Assembly (NCBI RefSeq): GCF_901000735.1
Contig: NC_081551.1
Span: forward strand, 13,027,700-13,091,699
Length of the DNA: 64,000 nt
DNA from: Corylus avellana
Taxonomy: Eukaryota > Streptophyta > Magnoliopsida > Fagales > Betulaceae
Direction: 5' to 3'
Below the pieces are notes generated by a model. The model searched no databases and had not been told where the DNA came from. It saw only the letters and a list, made by a program, of their open reading frames with translations. Positions 10,576-22,645 of this stretch are shown piece by piece. Within the stretch, counting starts at the first letter, position 1. Each line of letters opens with the position of its first letter. Made by a program: the position numbers and the translations under genes.

Positions 10576-13500
10576 TCCGTCCTCTGAATTTGCTACTAGC
10601 AAAACTTACTTGGAATTTCCTTCCTTAAAGTACAATGTTATCAGCATTAATGCCTTGAGCTTTCATGATATTCCTAGTATTTGTTTGGCACATTCCACCA
10701 TCTACATTCACCATTTAACCAAGGTTAAGTGTTGTGGGTAAAGCATAACTCCTATACAAAAAGAATGTTCAGACTTGATACTGATTCCAAAATCAAATAA
10801 CACTATACGTAAAAAGACATGCATATATCGCCTTAATTCTATATCATCAATTCCACTGATTTACTCTTACAACAACCTGCCTTAATAACTTTCAACATGT
10901 ACTTTGACCCAACTAATTGTTCTTCTCAAGTTCTTTCTATTACAAGGTAGTTATCCTTTAAAATCCAACCAGCCATGAGTCATTCAAAAGTGTTAACCTC
11001 ATTCCAAATTACCTCATACTTATCATTATAACAAAATGTTTGTTATAGCCCAGAAAGCAACTCACTCACCCTCAAGAGTATTAGCTACCTTGATTATGAC
11101 AAACAACAAACTCTAATTGACGACTTAGATGTGGTAAACAGTAAGGAACCATATAATGAAACCAAAATCAATGTTCTATATGAAGCAACCTTTCCACAAA
11201 AATTCAAGGTGGCTAAATACCACGTGACCATCTTTCCTTCCAAAATTCACTATTAATTTTGCAAGTAAACATAATATCTCTTAACTTAAAATCAAACAAC
11301 AATTCTAATTACAATGTTTAGTCTAGTCCACAAGTACACACACTAAAATCCACAAGGCTTTCAACATGCAGTCCATAAATCACTGACATACCTTATTTCC
11401 TTAATCATGCACGGGATGATTTGTACAAAATCCAATCATTCCATAGACTATCTAGAAATACAAAAGTAGAACGAAATCAATAATCTCATCAATAACTCAA
11501 GGGTATATCAATCACTATTCCAAACCTTAAACTTAGCACAAAAGTGTTCCTTTAAGTGTCCATAATCCTTTGGGTGTCGTCAACACATGAATGGTCTTAT
11601 AATACTTATACCTCAATATTGGTAAATGAACCTCGTGTCCAATTGGAACTCTTCATCTCATTAATATTCTTATTCCGTTATCAATAAGTTAGATCACAAA
11701 ATTTAAGTATTTTGGAACTTGACATTCTCAAAAGCCATCGACTATGTTGCTATACCTCAATTAAGCAAATTAGTCAAAAACTTCCACACTTTTTACATCA
11801 ATAATAATAATCCCATAATTTCTCTTGATCCAAAAACTCTAGATGTTTAAAAATTTATCCCTCATCACAAGAATTCAGAAAACTTTTTGATACCAATAAT
11901 AACTCCGACCATATTTCCAAGGTACTATCACCATACTTCTAAACCTTCAATGCCCATTTACTATCATCAGTCATCCAATCACAATCTTTTGACCAAGCAT
12001 AAGTATTCTCTAATGACCATCTAAACTTGAATTGATCTCAAAAGAGTCGGTGAAATCTCAAGTATTTAGTCATACTCAATTTCATTAAACACTTAAGCTA
12101 AAATTCCATTGTATATGCTGATCAATAATCTCTTTTTTACTAAGTACCTCGAACAGTAATATTGTCATACATATATAACTTCAACCTCAAAGTTTTGACA
12201 CATATATTACCTAATGTTTAAGATGTCATCATGTATCTATACTTTCATATGAGGCTCAACAAGAATCAATAACCCATTTAATCTTATCAAATCTTATTAC
12301 TCTTATACCCAAGTACAATCGTTAACAACTCCCCATCCTCATAAATCTGAAATTGAATTCAATAGGATGCATTTAACTGTTATATCTTGCAATTGTAGTG
12401 CTTATATCAATAATCCCATACAAGAAAATCAAAAACCCAACCTTCAATCATTCAGCCCCATATATTCCTCAACCATAAATCAAAAGAATTGTCCATAATA
12501 GAAATATCAAAAGTCGATCAACCACTAGATTACCTCTTCCAATTTCAATTATCACAGAATTACCCAAGAAGTTTGATTTATAGATACGATAATGAGCTTC
12601 CTACCATATTGCTAGGGTGTTAATCAAACCACTAAGTTATGATCAAACCTTCATCCACATTTGCCAAATTTTCCCTATAACTTTAAGAAAGACAGTCTCC
12701 ATATCATAATATGAATTTATCTTTGGCCATTCTCTTCTCTAAAACTTAAAGTGACCTTTGATAAATGATTGATTCAAACATCTACTGATTTGTCACTTAA
12801 ATTGAAATTTCCGTTGCTGACCAATAGTAATCTTTCTTAATATTTACCTCAAACCATAACATGGATCATACCTATGCAAAAACAGCTTCCAAACAAAGCA
12901 CTGCAATAAAATTATGAAGTAATTTCCTTCGAGAAAATCATCCTTAAATCCACTAATTCGCACCATAACAATAATCCTACAATCCTAATGAATCCAACTT
13001 TACCCAAAGTAATATATTCCTTAAAACGCCGTTTAAAGACGAACCATCAATTAACTTTAGTACCTTTACTCCATAATCAAAAATCAAGGATAGCCGCTTA
13101 TATCTTAAGATCGACCAAGTCCAAAAATTAGCAACCCATACTATTCTTTGGAAATCATATCAATGTTGAATCCTTGAACAAATCACACCCTAAGACTCAA
13201 TAAGATATCTCAAAATATAATACGTCTTCAATTAAAGTCTAATATCAAAATACAACAATTATAACTTCCATATATCTAAATGAATTACTTATCCAACTTT
13301 ACCAAACATATACATCATAAATCCATCTTACCCTTATAGTGAAGATTATAGAATCTTGCAGATTCATAAACCCAATTTTTTGCAAGAAATTCCTAGTCTC
13401 ATTCGAAACCTCAAATCCTTTCATTAATCATCAAACATCAACCACAAAAATCTCAAATGTACATAGTCTAGAGATCAGGGTCTGTGTACCTCAATACTCA

Positions 13501-14352
13501 TGATGATCAAATAATCATCCGGTCACTCCTATGACCATTATTGATATAATTCTAATAATTTTAATCTTAGCCAATCTTAGCATTCTCTTCAAAGTCCTCA
13601 ATATATCATCACTACGAATTTCTCATCCCTTGAATTTAATATACATCCTACTAAAACAATTTAAACCACAGTAGTACGGAATGTATATCTCCTTGTAAGA
13701 ATCATAAATCCCACTTATCACAAGATTTATTGTAGTGTTAACGAGATCCATACTTTTAGAAAATAGTCCTCAAGTTATAGAATATTTTAAATCCATTCTT
13801 GGTTAGAACCTCAAAATCTTATCTTAATCATTATCTGTCAACGACATTAATCTTAGGTATGTAACTCATGCAAGTACTTCAATTCCAGATCCTTTATACC
13901 TTAGTCCTTAAATGCCAACTTAAATGCAATCCTTTTTAAAGGTCGTTACTTACTTTACTTCTTGCCGCCCACTAATAGCATATTGAGAATCATTGATATT
14001 AAGTAAACTATCCACATAAGAAAATTTTGACTATTAGGGTAGAAACCTAGCAATCTTCCCCTATTATGATCCTAGTCATTAAGACCACTTGAGTCTTATT
14101 CTTCTTCTTAATCAATGCCTGCAAAGCATTAGACAAATTAGTGCCATTATAAAACATCTAGTTTGGGTGACGCACCAGTCAACTTGTCCTTGGGTGCATA
14201 ATAATGTAAGCCCTAATTCCCCAAAATCACTTCTTGTCCTTACTCTTTTGATTAAAACCTAATGCTTCAACAGGGATCATCACCTAATAGGTCATTAATC
14301 CATACTTAATATCCTCAAGTAACTGATGTCTCCCAATCAACTAAACCTCTTT

Positions 14353-14366
14353 GCTCTGATACCACC
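14353..14366 (-). other. Primer binding site (initiator tRNA-Met type) of element X
   Basis: The minus strand reads TGGTATCAGAGC right after the LTR terminus ...GGGGCGTTACA and a GG spacer. This is the exact complement class used by most plant Ty3/gypsy chromoviruses. Confidence 0.85.
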
Positions 14367-14610
14367 TGTAACGCCCCAAGTTCCATAAACTAGACCGCTT
14401 GGGGCAAGCATAGACTATGTAACATTATTGCTTATGAGGTTATTGAATACTAGCATATTATGTGTTTGTGATTTCATAACAAGAAATTATAGTACTTTGG
14501 TGACATTATGTTTCTGCGTGATCTTATATTAGAAGAATTATTTTTATTTTTAATAAGAATACGTTACAATTGCTCCCAATCACTCTACCTCTAGAACTTG
14601 GGGCGTTACA
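14367..14610. mobile_element. Truncated and inverted 5' LTR end of element X (244 bp with inverted termini)
   Basis: The segment begins TGTAACGCCCCAAGTT and ends AACTTGGGGCGTTACA, a 16-bp perfect inverted repeat. Position next to the primer site says it is the 5' LTR of X on the minus strand. Yet about 225 bp (14385-14610) align in the opposite sense with the terminus of the LTR at 4261-4490. Only the 17 bp next to the primer site are in the expected orientation. An inversion between the palindromic LTR ends, or a foldback during integration, would give this arrangement. Confidence 0.65.
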
Positions 14611-15636
14611 GGGAAAACCCAAGAACTGCTCAAAATGGCCAAGTAGACCCTAACACATGGTAAAACAATGGGTCACATTTTCAAAACAAGCATTAGAAAC
14701 CACTGGATATTCCCTAAGCATCTCTTACAGCTGTAAACCATCACTCAGATAGCTGGACTCAACAATCAAAGTGTTGAAATAACATTCCTGGGATACTCCC
14801 AGGCGAAGTATGAAATTCCCATTTCTCGGGTACCTCGAATAAAGGGAATTGGAGGGGTAACTGTTAGGGATGTCTTCCATCTTTGGGTCTAGACCAACTT
14901 AGGCCAACAAATAGCTCAAAATATATGGGCTGGCTATAAGAAGGTATTAAGCCCAAAGGATATTTGGATCATCAGGATGGCACACGCTTGCGACTCCCGG
15001 GAATGCCCATCCACATAATTAATGGATATCCGTGACTAAGTCAACAGCTGGAAACGAACCTGAAAAATGAGTAAAGGGCACCATCAGAGAAATACTAATT
15101 TATACAATGCACCAGCCTAGACAGCACGCATGACAGAGGTACCCCCACTTATTCTCTCCCTTTATTCCCTTTACCCCTAGGCTTAATTTATTAATCCCAA
15201 GCTTAGTCATATTAACCATTAAAGAAATAAAGAGGGTAGAGAAGGAGGTGGAAAGTCCACATCGGGGCACAGTAAAGAAAGTTTATAAAAAGTAGAAAGA
15301 AGAATGAAGGAAGGAGACCCAGAAAACAAGAAGGCAACAGATAGACAGAAAAGAAGGAAGGGAAATAGGAGAGATTGTGTTGTAATCTTGTTAATACTTT
15401 GAATAAGATCATAGCAATTCTCACAGTGGACGTAAGCTCATTTGGGGCCGAACCACTCTAATTCTAGTGTGTTAATTTATTGATCTTGCTGCCAATTTGC
15501 ACTTTACAACCTCATCAATTCAAAGGCCAAATCAGGCCCATTACAAGAAGCCCAAATCTATTAGAAAGCATACAGTAAACCACATAAGGAGACTGCTTCG
15601 GGGCCTTTTTCGTACGACCGAAAAATTGAACCAACA
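14611..15636 (+). mobile_element. 3' end of another LTR element: polypurine tract plus a 775-bp LTR
   Basis: A purine-rich tract ATTGGAGGGGTAA (14848-14860) precedes TGTTAGGGATGTC at 14862. The LTR would run to GAACCAACA at 15636 (TG...CA). Its right part holds 'gtggacgtaagctcatttggggccgaaccac' style sequence (15427-15457), common in the R/U5 part of plant Copia-like LTRs. No coding sequence is recognisable in 14611-14847. No left LTR is visible, and target duplications cannot be tested. Confidence 0.5.
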
Positions 15637-15890
15637 AAGATAATTTTATTATAAAGTTTAATGGTATGCTAGCTTATATTGACTTTTGGCATTTAAATTT
15701 TGACCGAATCAAAATCAAGTCATACAAACTCAAATTGAGTCAAACGAAAGCCCATTTTGTTCGTCTCGGAGTCCTCTACATACTGCTAAAATTTCAAAGA
15801 ATTCTATTATAATGTCCAATAAATTTATTAATGGAATTATTATGATTAAATAGAAAATTATAGGTTAGTGTGGTGAAATAATATTGCGTA
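15637..15890 (+). repeat. Repeat R, partial copy 1 (chromovirus LTR-like)
   Basis: First of five copies of a family with the core 'cttttggcatttaaattttgaccgaa' and 'gtctcggagtcctctacatactgctaaaatttca'. The latter resembles a segment of the LTRs of element A (near 23780 and 31265). R is therefore most likely an LTR fragment family rather than an independent element. Confidence 0.65.
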
Positions 15891-17709
15891 TTTGAGCCCC
15901 TTAATTTACATTTGTTAATCCTTTGGCGGTGTTATAATCTAATATTTTGTGTTAGTTTTTTGTTTTTAGTGTTTTGCAGGTCGTTAAGGAAAAAAAATGA
16001 ATAAAAATAAGAAATAAGAAGAAAACAAGAAAAGTTGAATTGTCAACTAAAAAGACAAATTTTATAATAAGTTGATGGCGTGCAGAATTGCTTCAAAGGT
16101 AGAGTTGCTTATGTGTGGGACCAGCCAAAGAAAAGAAAAAGAAAAAAAAAATGAATGAGTGAAAATAAGGCTCCATGTGGACTCACAATTGACAATGGAA
16201 ACAAGAAAAGAAAAAGCCAGGCCAAGCCACAAGCAAGCTTAGCCAATTCCAAGAAGTGAAGCACGTGAAACCCAAAAAAACAAACAAAGGAAAAGAAAGC
16301 CCAAGGAGACTGTCTCATGAATTGGTGAAGCCATGCGTGGGGCCCATAGTAAAATAAGAGAACAAAACTTTTCCTTAAAGCCTCATGCCACATGCCAGAA
16401 AAGACCAACTTCAATTCCTCTATAAGAGGATTCTTATTTTCTTTGAAAGAGGGGCGCCGCAGAGAGCATAGAAGAAAAAAAGTACCGCAAGGCACTCGGG
16501 CAGCAGAGTTGAACTTCACTCTTTCCATTCTATGTATTTTTTGCTTTAATTTATTTCTTCTTTTATTTAAGGTTTACTGTTTAGCATCTTGTTTGTAGTA
16601 CTTAATTTCATAATTATGTGTAGCTAGTTTTTCAACTATGGTTGGGGATGAAGCCTCACAGATGAATAGTGACAGATAATTTTCATGTAAATTGATATTT
16701 TTCCAATTATAAGATTTTAGGAAAAATTACAATTTATCCCCTCAAAGTTGACAGCATTTTTCAATTCGAACACCAAAGTTTCAATTTTTGCAATCCACCC
16801 TCCCAAAGTTTCAAATTTTTGCAATTTGACCAATTTTATCCAAAACTTCCCATATTGCCCCTAATTTTTATTTTTTTTATTTTTTATAAAAAATTAAAAA
16901 AAAAATTTGGGGTGGCTCTTTGGTCATCTGGTCATTTTTACACCCCTAAATTTGTTTTTGTTTTCATAAAAAATAAAAAATCAGGGGCAATATGGGAATT
17001 TTGGGATGATATTGGTTGAATTGAAAAAAAAATTGGAACTTTGTGGGGGTGTATTGCAAAAATTGAAACTTTGATGTTCGAATTGAAAATCGCTGTCAAC
17101 TTTAGGGGGGTAAACTATAATTTTCCCAAGATTTTAATTCCAATTGTTCTATTTTAATTCAATTAATTGTTGATCCCATTTAATTGATTGCTTGGTTTAT
17201 TTGTTAAAATTATTGGATATCCATTGTTATTCATTCAACAAATACATTGGATTATTTGATTTAAGTTGGATATCCCTTTTGATTTGTGCAAAGCACGGAT
17301 ACGTTGGATGATTCAATTTAAATCGGGTATCCTTTGTAATTTGTACAAAGAACGGATACTTTCGAATTTGTAATTCATTTATTTTGCAAAAAATATAACA
17401 TACATAAAATGTGTAATTGAAAACTTTGGATAATATTGATGAACATGAAAGTTGTTGCTATGAGTTTGTGAGGGCTGATTCCAAAAACTTAGTATTTGTC
17501 CATTAATTAATTTCATTTTGTTTCAATTTATGTTTGTTTATTTGTAATTTAAAAATCACAACCTTTTTCAGAACTATGTTAAGATTTTGATTAGTTTAGA
17601 TAAAAATTGTTTTCAAAAACACAATTTCCTATGGATTCGACTTCGCACTTGCAAAAGCTATATTGCAAACAACTCGTGTACTTGCGAGTTTCATTTAAAA
17701 CTCACAACA
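15880..17709 (+). mobile_element. Athila/Tat-like solo LTR with a nested MITE
   Basis: It starts near 'attgcgtatttgagcccctta' (compare the reverse LTR at 2750: 'attgcatatttgggcccctta') and ends 'gtacttgcgagtttcatttaaaactcacaaca' at 17709, like the other Athila-like LTR tails in this window. A Mutator-like MITE occupies 16720-17127. The exact left edge is uncertain because the sequence merges with repeat R. Open frames in it (for example 16109-16528 minus) are low-complexity and not convincing genes. Confidence 0.55.
16720..17127. mobile_element. Mutator-like MITE, 408 bp, ~100-bp terminal inverted repeats, 9-bp target duplication
   Basis: Left end GGAAAAATTACAATTTATCC, right end (reverse complement) GGGAAAATTATAGTTTACCC. 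Both arms continue with 'aaagttgacagc.attttcaattcgaac'. The flanking direct repeat AAGATTTTA (16711-16719 and 17128-17136) is perfect and 9 bp long, the length made by Mutator-like transposases. It has no coding capacity, so it depends on a transposase elsewhere. Related elements in the window are at 51665-51794 (one arm) and 58113-58441. Confidence 0.9.
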
Positions 17710-18196
17710 ATGGTATGTTAGCCAATGTTGACTTTTGGCATTTAAATTTTGACCGAACCAAAATCAAGTCATGCGAACTCAAATTGAGTCAAACGAAAGC
17801 CCATTTTGTTTGTCTCGAAGTCCTCTACATACTGCTAAAATTTCAAAGAATTCTATTGTAATGTCCAATAACTTTATTAATGGGATTATTATGATTAAAT
17901 AGATAATTATGGGTGAGTGTGGTAAAATAATATAAGATTTTTATTTCTTATATTATGGATTATAGTGTAAAGCCCAAATAAAAAGAGAATTAAACTACCC
18001 ATGTTGGTCCAAGTTTGAATTTCATGCTCATGGCCCATTTGCTCTCATCTTTATTAAACTAGAAGGTTATTTTCGGAATTGTACACATGCAACTTATTCC
18101 CGTCTCTTGGCACACGTGTATCCCTCATTATTTTTCCCTCTTCTCTCATTTTTTCAACACACACCTAGAGGTGGGTGGTGGGCATTAATTCATACC
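17710..18196 (+). repeat. Repeat R, partial copy 2
   Basis: Directly follows the solo LTR tail at 17709 and repeats the R core present at 15660-15885. It runs on through 'ataaaaagagaattaaactacccatgttgg', 'gcacacgtgta' and 'cctagaggtgggtggtgggcattaattcataccgg'. Confidence 0.65.
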
Positions 18197-18607
18197 GGTC
18201 GCCAACTAAAATAAATGTTGGGCGATTTTTATGATGCTAGGAAAATTTAAAAGTCTCTTAAATTTATTTATGGAACGCTATAAAAATATAAAGAAAACAA
18301 CATCATTTAGCTTCTATAAATATCTTAGAGTTTAAGATAATTTTATTACAAAGTTTAATGGTATGTTAGCTTATGCTGACTTTTGGCATTTAAATTTTGA
18401 CCGAATGAAAACCAAGCCATACGGACTCAAATTGAGTCACACAAAAGTCCGTTTTGTTTGTCTTGTAGTCCTCTACATACAACTAAAATTTCAAAGAATT
18501 GTATTGTAATGTCCAATAAATTTATTAATGGGATTATTATGATTAAATAGATAATTATGGATTAGTGTGATAAAATAATATAAGATGGTTATTTCTTATA
18601 ATATGGG
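18197..18607 (+). repeat. Repeat R, copy 3, interrupted by a hAT-like element
   Basis: Begins 'gccaactaaaataaatgttgg' as in copy 5 (22655) and is broken at 18607 by the element below. The remainder (19349-19404) continues with 'ttaaagctcaaataaaaagagaattaaactaccc'. Confidence 0.65.
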
Positions 18608-19348
18608 CAGGGCCGGCCCAACCGCTAGGCGAGTTAGGCCAGCGCCTAGAGCCCCAGATTTCTAAGGCCCAAAAAAAATAATTTTAAGGCCCAAAATATT
18701 TTTTAATAAGGCCAAAAAAAAATTTGCATAAAACCCTCAACATGCTTTCTTGAGGCCCTCAACATGCTTTAAGAAAAATATTATTATTTGTTTATAATAT
18801 CAAGGCCCCAACATACTTTCTTGAGACCTTCAACATGCTTTAAAAAAACAATATTATTTTTTTTATAATATGGAGGTCTTCTGCACAACGGCCACGAGGC
18901 CCTCAACAGTCAACATGTTTTTTAAAAAATAATATTATTTGTTTATAATATCGAGGCCCTCTATAAAATAAGAACAAAAAAAAAAATCAGAGAATCTCAC
19001 AAACTTGTTTGTTGTGGTTATTTTGCAAAAATCCAACCGCTCACATAAGGTTAAAATGTTCAACTTTTCACATTTCGAAAAGGTTAAAATGGTTATTTTG
19101 CAATCTATGAAAATGCTGAAAGACAAAAATAAGCATGCTTAATATAAGTATAAAGAACAAAGAGTAAGGGCAAAATGGTAATTTTAGTCTCAAACAAAAA
19201 ATTACTAAGTGCGGAATCGATGCTTATTAGGTAAAGATCTCCTACAATATTAAAATAAATATTATTTAATTAAAATTTAAATATTAGAAAAATATGGCTC
19301 AATTTTAAAGTTTTGCCTAAGGCCCCCAAATACATTGGGCCGGCCCTG
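18608..19348. mobile_element. hAT-like non-autonomous element, 741 bp
   Basis: Terminal inverted repeats CAGGGCCGGCCCAA / TTGGGCCGGCCCTG. The flanking 8-bp sequences AATATGGG (18600-18607) and ATTATGGG (19349-19356) differ at one base, as expected for an aged 8-bp target duplication of the hAT superfamily. The interior holds three or four repeats of 'gaggccctcaacatgcttt' followed by 'aatattattatttgtttataatat'. No transposase. The insertion target is repeat R. Confidence 0.8.
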
Positions 19349-19404
19349 ATTATGGGTTAAAGCTCAAATAAAAAGAGAATTAAACTACCCATGTTGGCCC
19401 AAGT

Positions 19405-20110
19405 ATGACCTTTGTTGGGAATAATTTCATCCCGGCGGCCAATAAGGCACAACATTGGCCTCTGAAAACTAACATTAGGCCCTTTAGGAATAGTTGGACT
19501 ACATAAACAAAGACATTCGTTAAATGCAAATGAAGGAGTTGATATTTGCACTTAAACAAATTCTTAATGGTGGCCCCAAGCCATGATGATTCATCATGGG
19601 ATCTTTGTCCTCATTCACTGGTTGTTAATGATGATGTCCCTACCATCATATCTTCAAGGAGCTTATTGAATAAAAAAAGACAAGCAAAGCTTCACCAGTG
19701 AATGATGATGTCCCCTACCATCATATCTTCAAAGAGCTTATTGAATAAAAGAAGCCAAGCAAAGCTTCACCCAGGCAAGAAATGAAGACATTATAAGCAA
19801 ATGTCAACAAAGTGGGCTCTGAGGTCACTTCTAAGCATATTGATTCCCGGGGATAAGCCTTTCCTAGGAACAAGGATTAGATCCAAAGAAGCCAGGCGCC
19901 CCTTTTCTACTACTTCAAATGCTTTGCCCGGATGATTCCAAATCTCGAGACAACCCTATATTGTGGAGTAGGTGATTTATATTAAACAAAGTCATCCCTG
20001 GGGACTCACAATTCACCAAAAACAAAGATGCATGCACTCACGATTGTTGTTCTCCACTTTATTCCCTACTTTATTCCTTTGTCCCCCATTATCATTATTT
20101 TACTCATTCT
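19405..20110 (+). mobile_element. Probable LTR fragment with a 74-bp internal duplication
   Basis: It may begin at TGTTGGGAATAATTTC and has the style of the LTR at 14862 (short GG/CC-rich phrases, 'ctttattccctactttattcctttgtccccc' near 20060). 'aatgatgatgtcccta' with its downstream context occurs twice, at 19627 and 19701. No polypurine tract, primer site or coding region supports it, so the class is a guess. Confidence 0.35.
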
Positions 20111-20114
20111 TTAA

Positions 20115-20706
20115 TTATGCCCCATCACCCACTCTATAATTGATGGGTGGGACATGGGCTGAAAAATTGAGAGAAGAGGGGAAATGAATGAAGGGTACAC
20201 GCGTACCAAAAGAAGGGAATAAGTTGCATGTGTACAATTCCGAAAATACCCTTCTAGTTTAATGAAAATGAGAGAAAATGAGCCATAAGATTGAAATTCA
20301 TACTTGGGCGAACATGGATAGTTCAATTTTCTTTTTATTTGGGCTACACTATGACCCATAATATAAGAAATAATCTTCTATTATTTTACCACACTAACTC
20401 ATAATTATCTATTTAATCATAATAATCCCATTAATAAATTTATTGGATATTACAAGAGAATTCTTTGAAATTTTAGCAGTCTGTAGAGGACTCCGAGACC
20501 AACAAAATGGGCTTTCGTTTGACTCAATTTGAGTTTGTATGACTTGATTTTCATTTGGTCAAATTTTAAATGCCAAAAGTCAACATAAGCTAACATATCA
20601 TTAAACTTTGTAATAAAATTATCTTAAACTTTAAGATATTTATAGAAACTAAATGGTAATGTTTTCTTAATATTTTTATAACGTTCCATAAATATATTTA
20701 ATGCTT
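20115..20706 (-). repeat. Repeat R, copy 4, inverted
   Basis: Reverse complement of the R core, for example 'ctccgagaccaacaaaatgggctttcgtttgactc' at 20499-20533. With copy 5 it forms an inverted pair enclosing the LTR at 20725-22645. Confidence 0.7.
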
Positions 20707-20837
20707 GCATTAATACATACCAGTTGTAGCGCCCTAGAATTTTCAAAATTATTTAAATAGATTATTTTGAGGATGATGTTATTTTAATATCAATTTTAGC
20801 CAATGATTTTTGGGAAATTTATGGTGTTACAGAGAGT

Positions 20838-21262
20838 GATAATTAGATAATGGTAATTGATGAAATAATAGGATAGTAAACGGTAAGAAGAATTGTATTG
20901 GTAGGTAGAATAGTAAGTGAAAGTAGAATAGTCAATGGTAAGTATAATAGTATTGGTATAAGGAGGGTAGAATTGTAAATGGAATATAGAATAGTCAATG
21001 GTAGGTATAATAGTGTTGGTAGGTAGAATAGTAAAATGAGGGTATAATTGTAAATGGAAGGTAGAATAGCCAATGGTAGGAATAATAGTATTGGTATAAG
21101 GAGGGTAGAATTGTAAATAGAATGTAGAATAGTCAATGGTTATAATAGTATTGGTATAAGGAGGGTAGAATTGTAAATGGAATATAGAATAGTCAATGGT
21201 AGGTATAATAGTGTTGGTAGGTGGAATAGTAAAATGAGGGTATAATTATAAATGGAATGTAG
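20838..21262 (+). repeat. Minisatellite inside the LTR (~62-bp unit, ~6 units)
   Basis: The unit carries 'gtagaatagtcaatggtaggtataatagt.ttggta' and 'ggagggtagaattgtaaatgga'. The landmark 'atagtcaatgg' (or one-base variant) recurs near 20928, 20990, 21067, 21129 and 21190. The array ends about 20 bp before the TATA box. It is free of stops on the reverse strand for 97 codons only because the unit is repetitive. Confidence 0.85.
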
Positions 21263-21281
21263 AATAGTATTTGGTTTTTCC

Positions 21282-21290
21282 TATAAATAG
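21282..21290 (+). promoter_or_regulatory. TATA box of the 1.9-kb LTR
   Basis: TATAAATAG, followed about 30 bp later by a C/T-rich leader. It lies 557 bp from the LTR start, right after the minisatellite, consistent with the U3/R boundary. Confidence 0.6.
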
Positions 21291-22645
21291 AACTCTTCCC
21301 CTTAACAAATTTCACCACTGTCCTCCCTTCTCTTCCACATATTCTTCCTTCTTCTGCTTTATACTCGGTCTTTCTTCTTTTTGAGAGTGTTTACTCAGAG
21401 CAGAGAGAGAAAGGGCGAGACAAAGCGCTACAAGAAAGAAAGAACACGAGAGATAGCGGACTTGAGAAATTAGTTTCAAAAGATATCCTAGTGGTGTTAG
21501 TCAAATTGGAGCAACTAGATTCCTTCAGACCACTTTTAGCTTCAGTCTAGAAGTAGGTAAATTCACTACCCCTTCTAAAGTTATCATGTCGTGCAATTTA
21601 TGTATTTTTGTAAATATTCATTTTTATTTACATAATATGAAGTTATGTGGCATGCATGAAAGATTTGAGAAAAAGAATTTTGTGAAAAGATGTTGATTAT
21701 AAGAAATAAGAATAATGATAAACCCTCTTACATGTTGCCCTAAGATGCATCAAAAGAAGTACAAAGAAAAGTACAAGAAATGAGTTAAATGTTTATGAAA
21801 TGAGGGCACATGTATGGAGGAGAGTATTTTTGGCCCCAAGATAAGTAAGGATGAGAGGAGTTCGGTACTGATACTCGGATGGAGGCGAAACCACTGAAGG
21901 AGGCTATGCAAGAAGGTGGTATTCCATCAACATGACCGTTGAGTGCACCAAGAAAGAGTTAATTGACAGTCGGGCATGGCTGAAGCCACAGTTCAATACT
22001 ATAGTCACAAGGACCCGCAACCCTCGTACACAGGGGTAATAGTGTACATGGGCCCTAACATGAGAAAATGATAATATAATTTTTCAACAATGATTTACAA
22101 TGATGATTTACAATGACGATTTATAATGATGCATTATGATGATGATTTATAAAGATGATTTATGACGATGATTTATTACTAGATGTAATAGTATGTATAT
22201 GCTACGGGAGATGCAACCGTACATACATGTATTATTATGGCTGGATGTATAGTTATTTGTGAAAACGATTTTCAAAACTGAGAACAAGGAGTAAAACTAT
22301 TTATGGTTGTGGATTTTACTTGCTGGGCCCCTTTGGGCTCATTCAGTTTTATTTCTTGTTTTCAGGTAGAAAGGACGCTGGAATAGGAGGCCGGAATGGG
22401 GGCGGGAATAATTATTAACTTTCAAAGCCTTTTCATATCAGTTATTGTAATAATATGATATCCCGCAACTAAAGTTTAACGTTTTCTAATTTCGCTTGTA
22501 ATAAAATATCTTGAAGAATGTTTTATACATTTATCGTATCCTTTAAAATCAAGTACTCTGATAGACCTTCTAGATCTTTGCAAAAACTTTTGTTGTAAAA
22601 GAAGAAAAGTGGCAAACTCAGCCTTAACGGGCTGGGGATGTTACA

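Larger units (their letters stand above)
10555..14366 (-). pseudogene. Strongly decayed interior of element X; no surviving gag or pol
   Basis: This 3.8-kb stretch lies between the polypurine tract and the primer binding site of element X, so by position it is the interior. It is AT-rich, and apart from the 84-codon frame at 10487-10741, which straddles the LTR edge, it has no open frame of 60 codons on either strand. I could not recognise reverse transcriptase, RNase H, integrase or chromodomain motifs in any frame. It is much shorter than the 4.5-6 kb interior of intact chromoviruses, so deletions plus many point changes are likely. Nothing else is visible in this region. Confidence 0.6.
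20725..22645 (+). mobile_element. Solo chromovirus-type LTR, 1.9 kb
   Basis: Starts TGTAGCGCCCTAGAATTTTC and ends GGGCTGGGGATGTTACA, typical paired ends of Ty3/gypsy LTRs (TGTARCGCCC...GNTGTTACA). A TATA box TATAAATAG at 21282-21290 is followed by a pyrimidine-rich leader. The lower-strand counterpart of 'gcccatgtacactattacccctg' and the CG-poor interior are otherwise unremarkable. It has no interior or partner LTR. The flanks CCAGT and CTGAT do not form a convincing target duplication, so the locus has been rearranged or the edges have mutated. Confidence 0.7.

Noticed and set aside
16109..16528. 139-codon minus-strand frame with hydrophobic runs
   Set aside because: Lies inside a solo LTR in A/G-rich sequence; Phe/Leu-rich only because of base composition.
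20843..21136. 97-codon minus-strand frame (repeated ILLYLPLTILxSIYNSTL)
   Set aside because: Direct translation of the 62-bp minisatellite inside an LTR.
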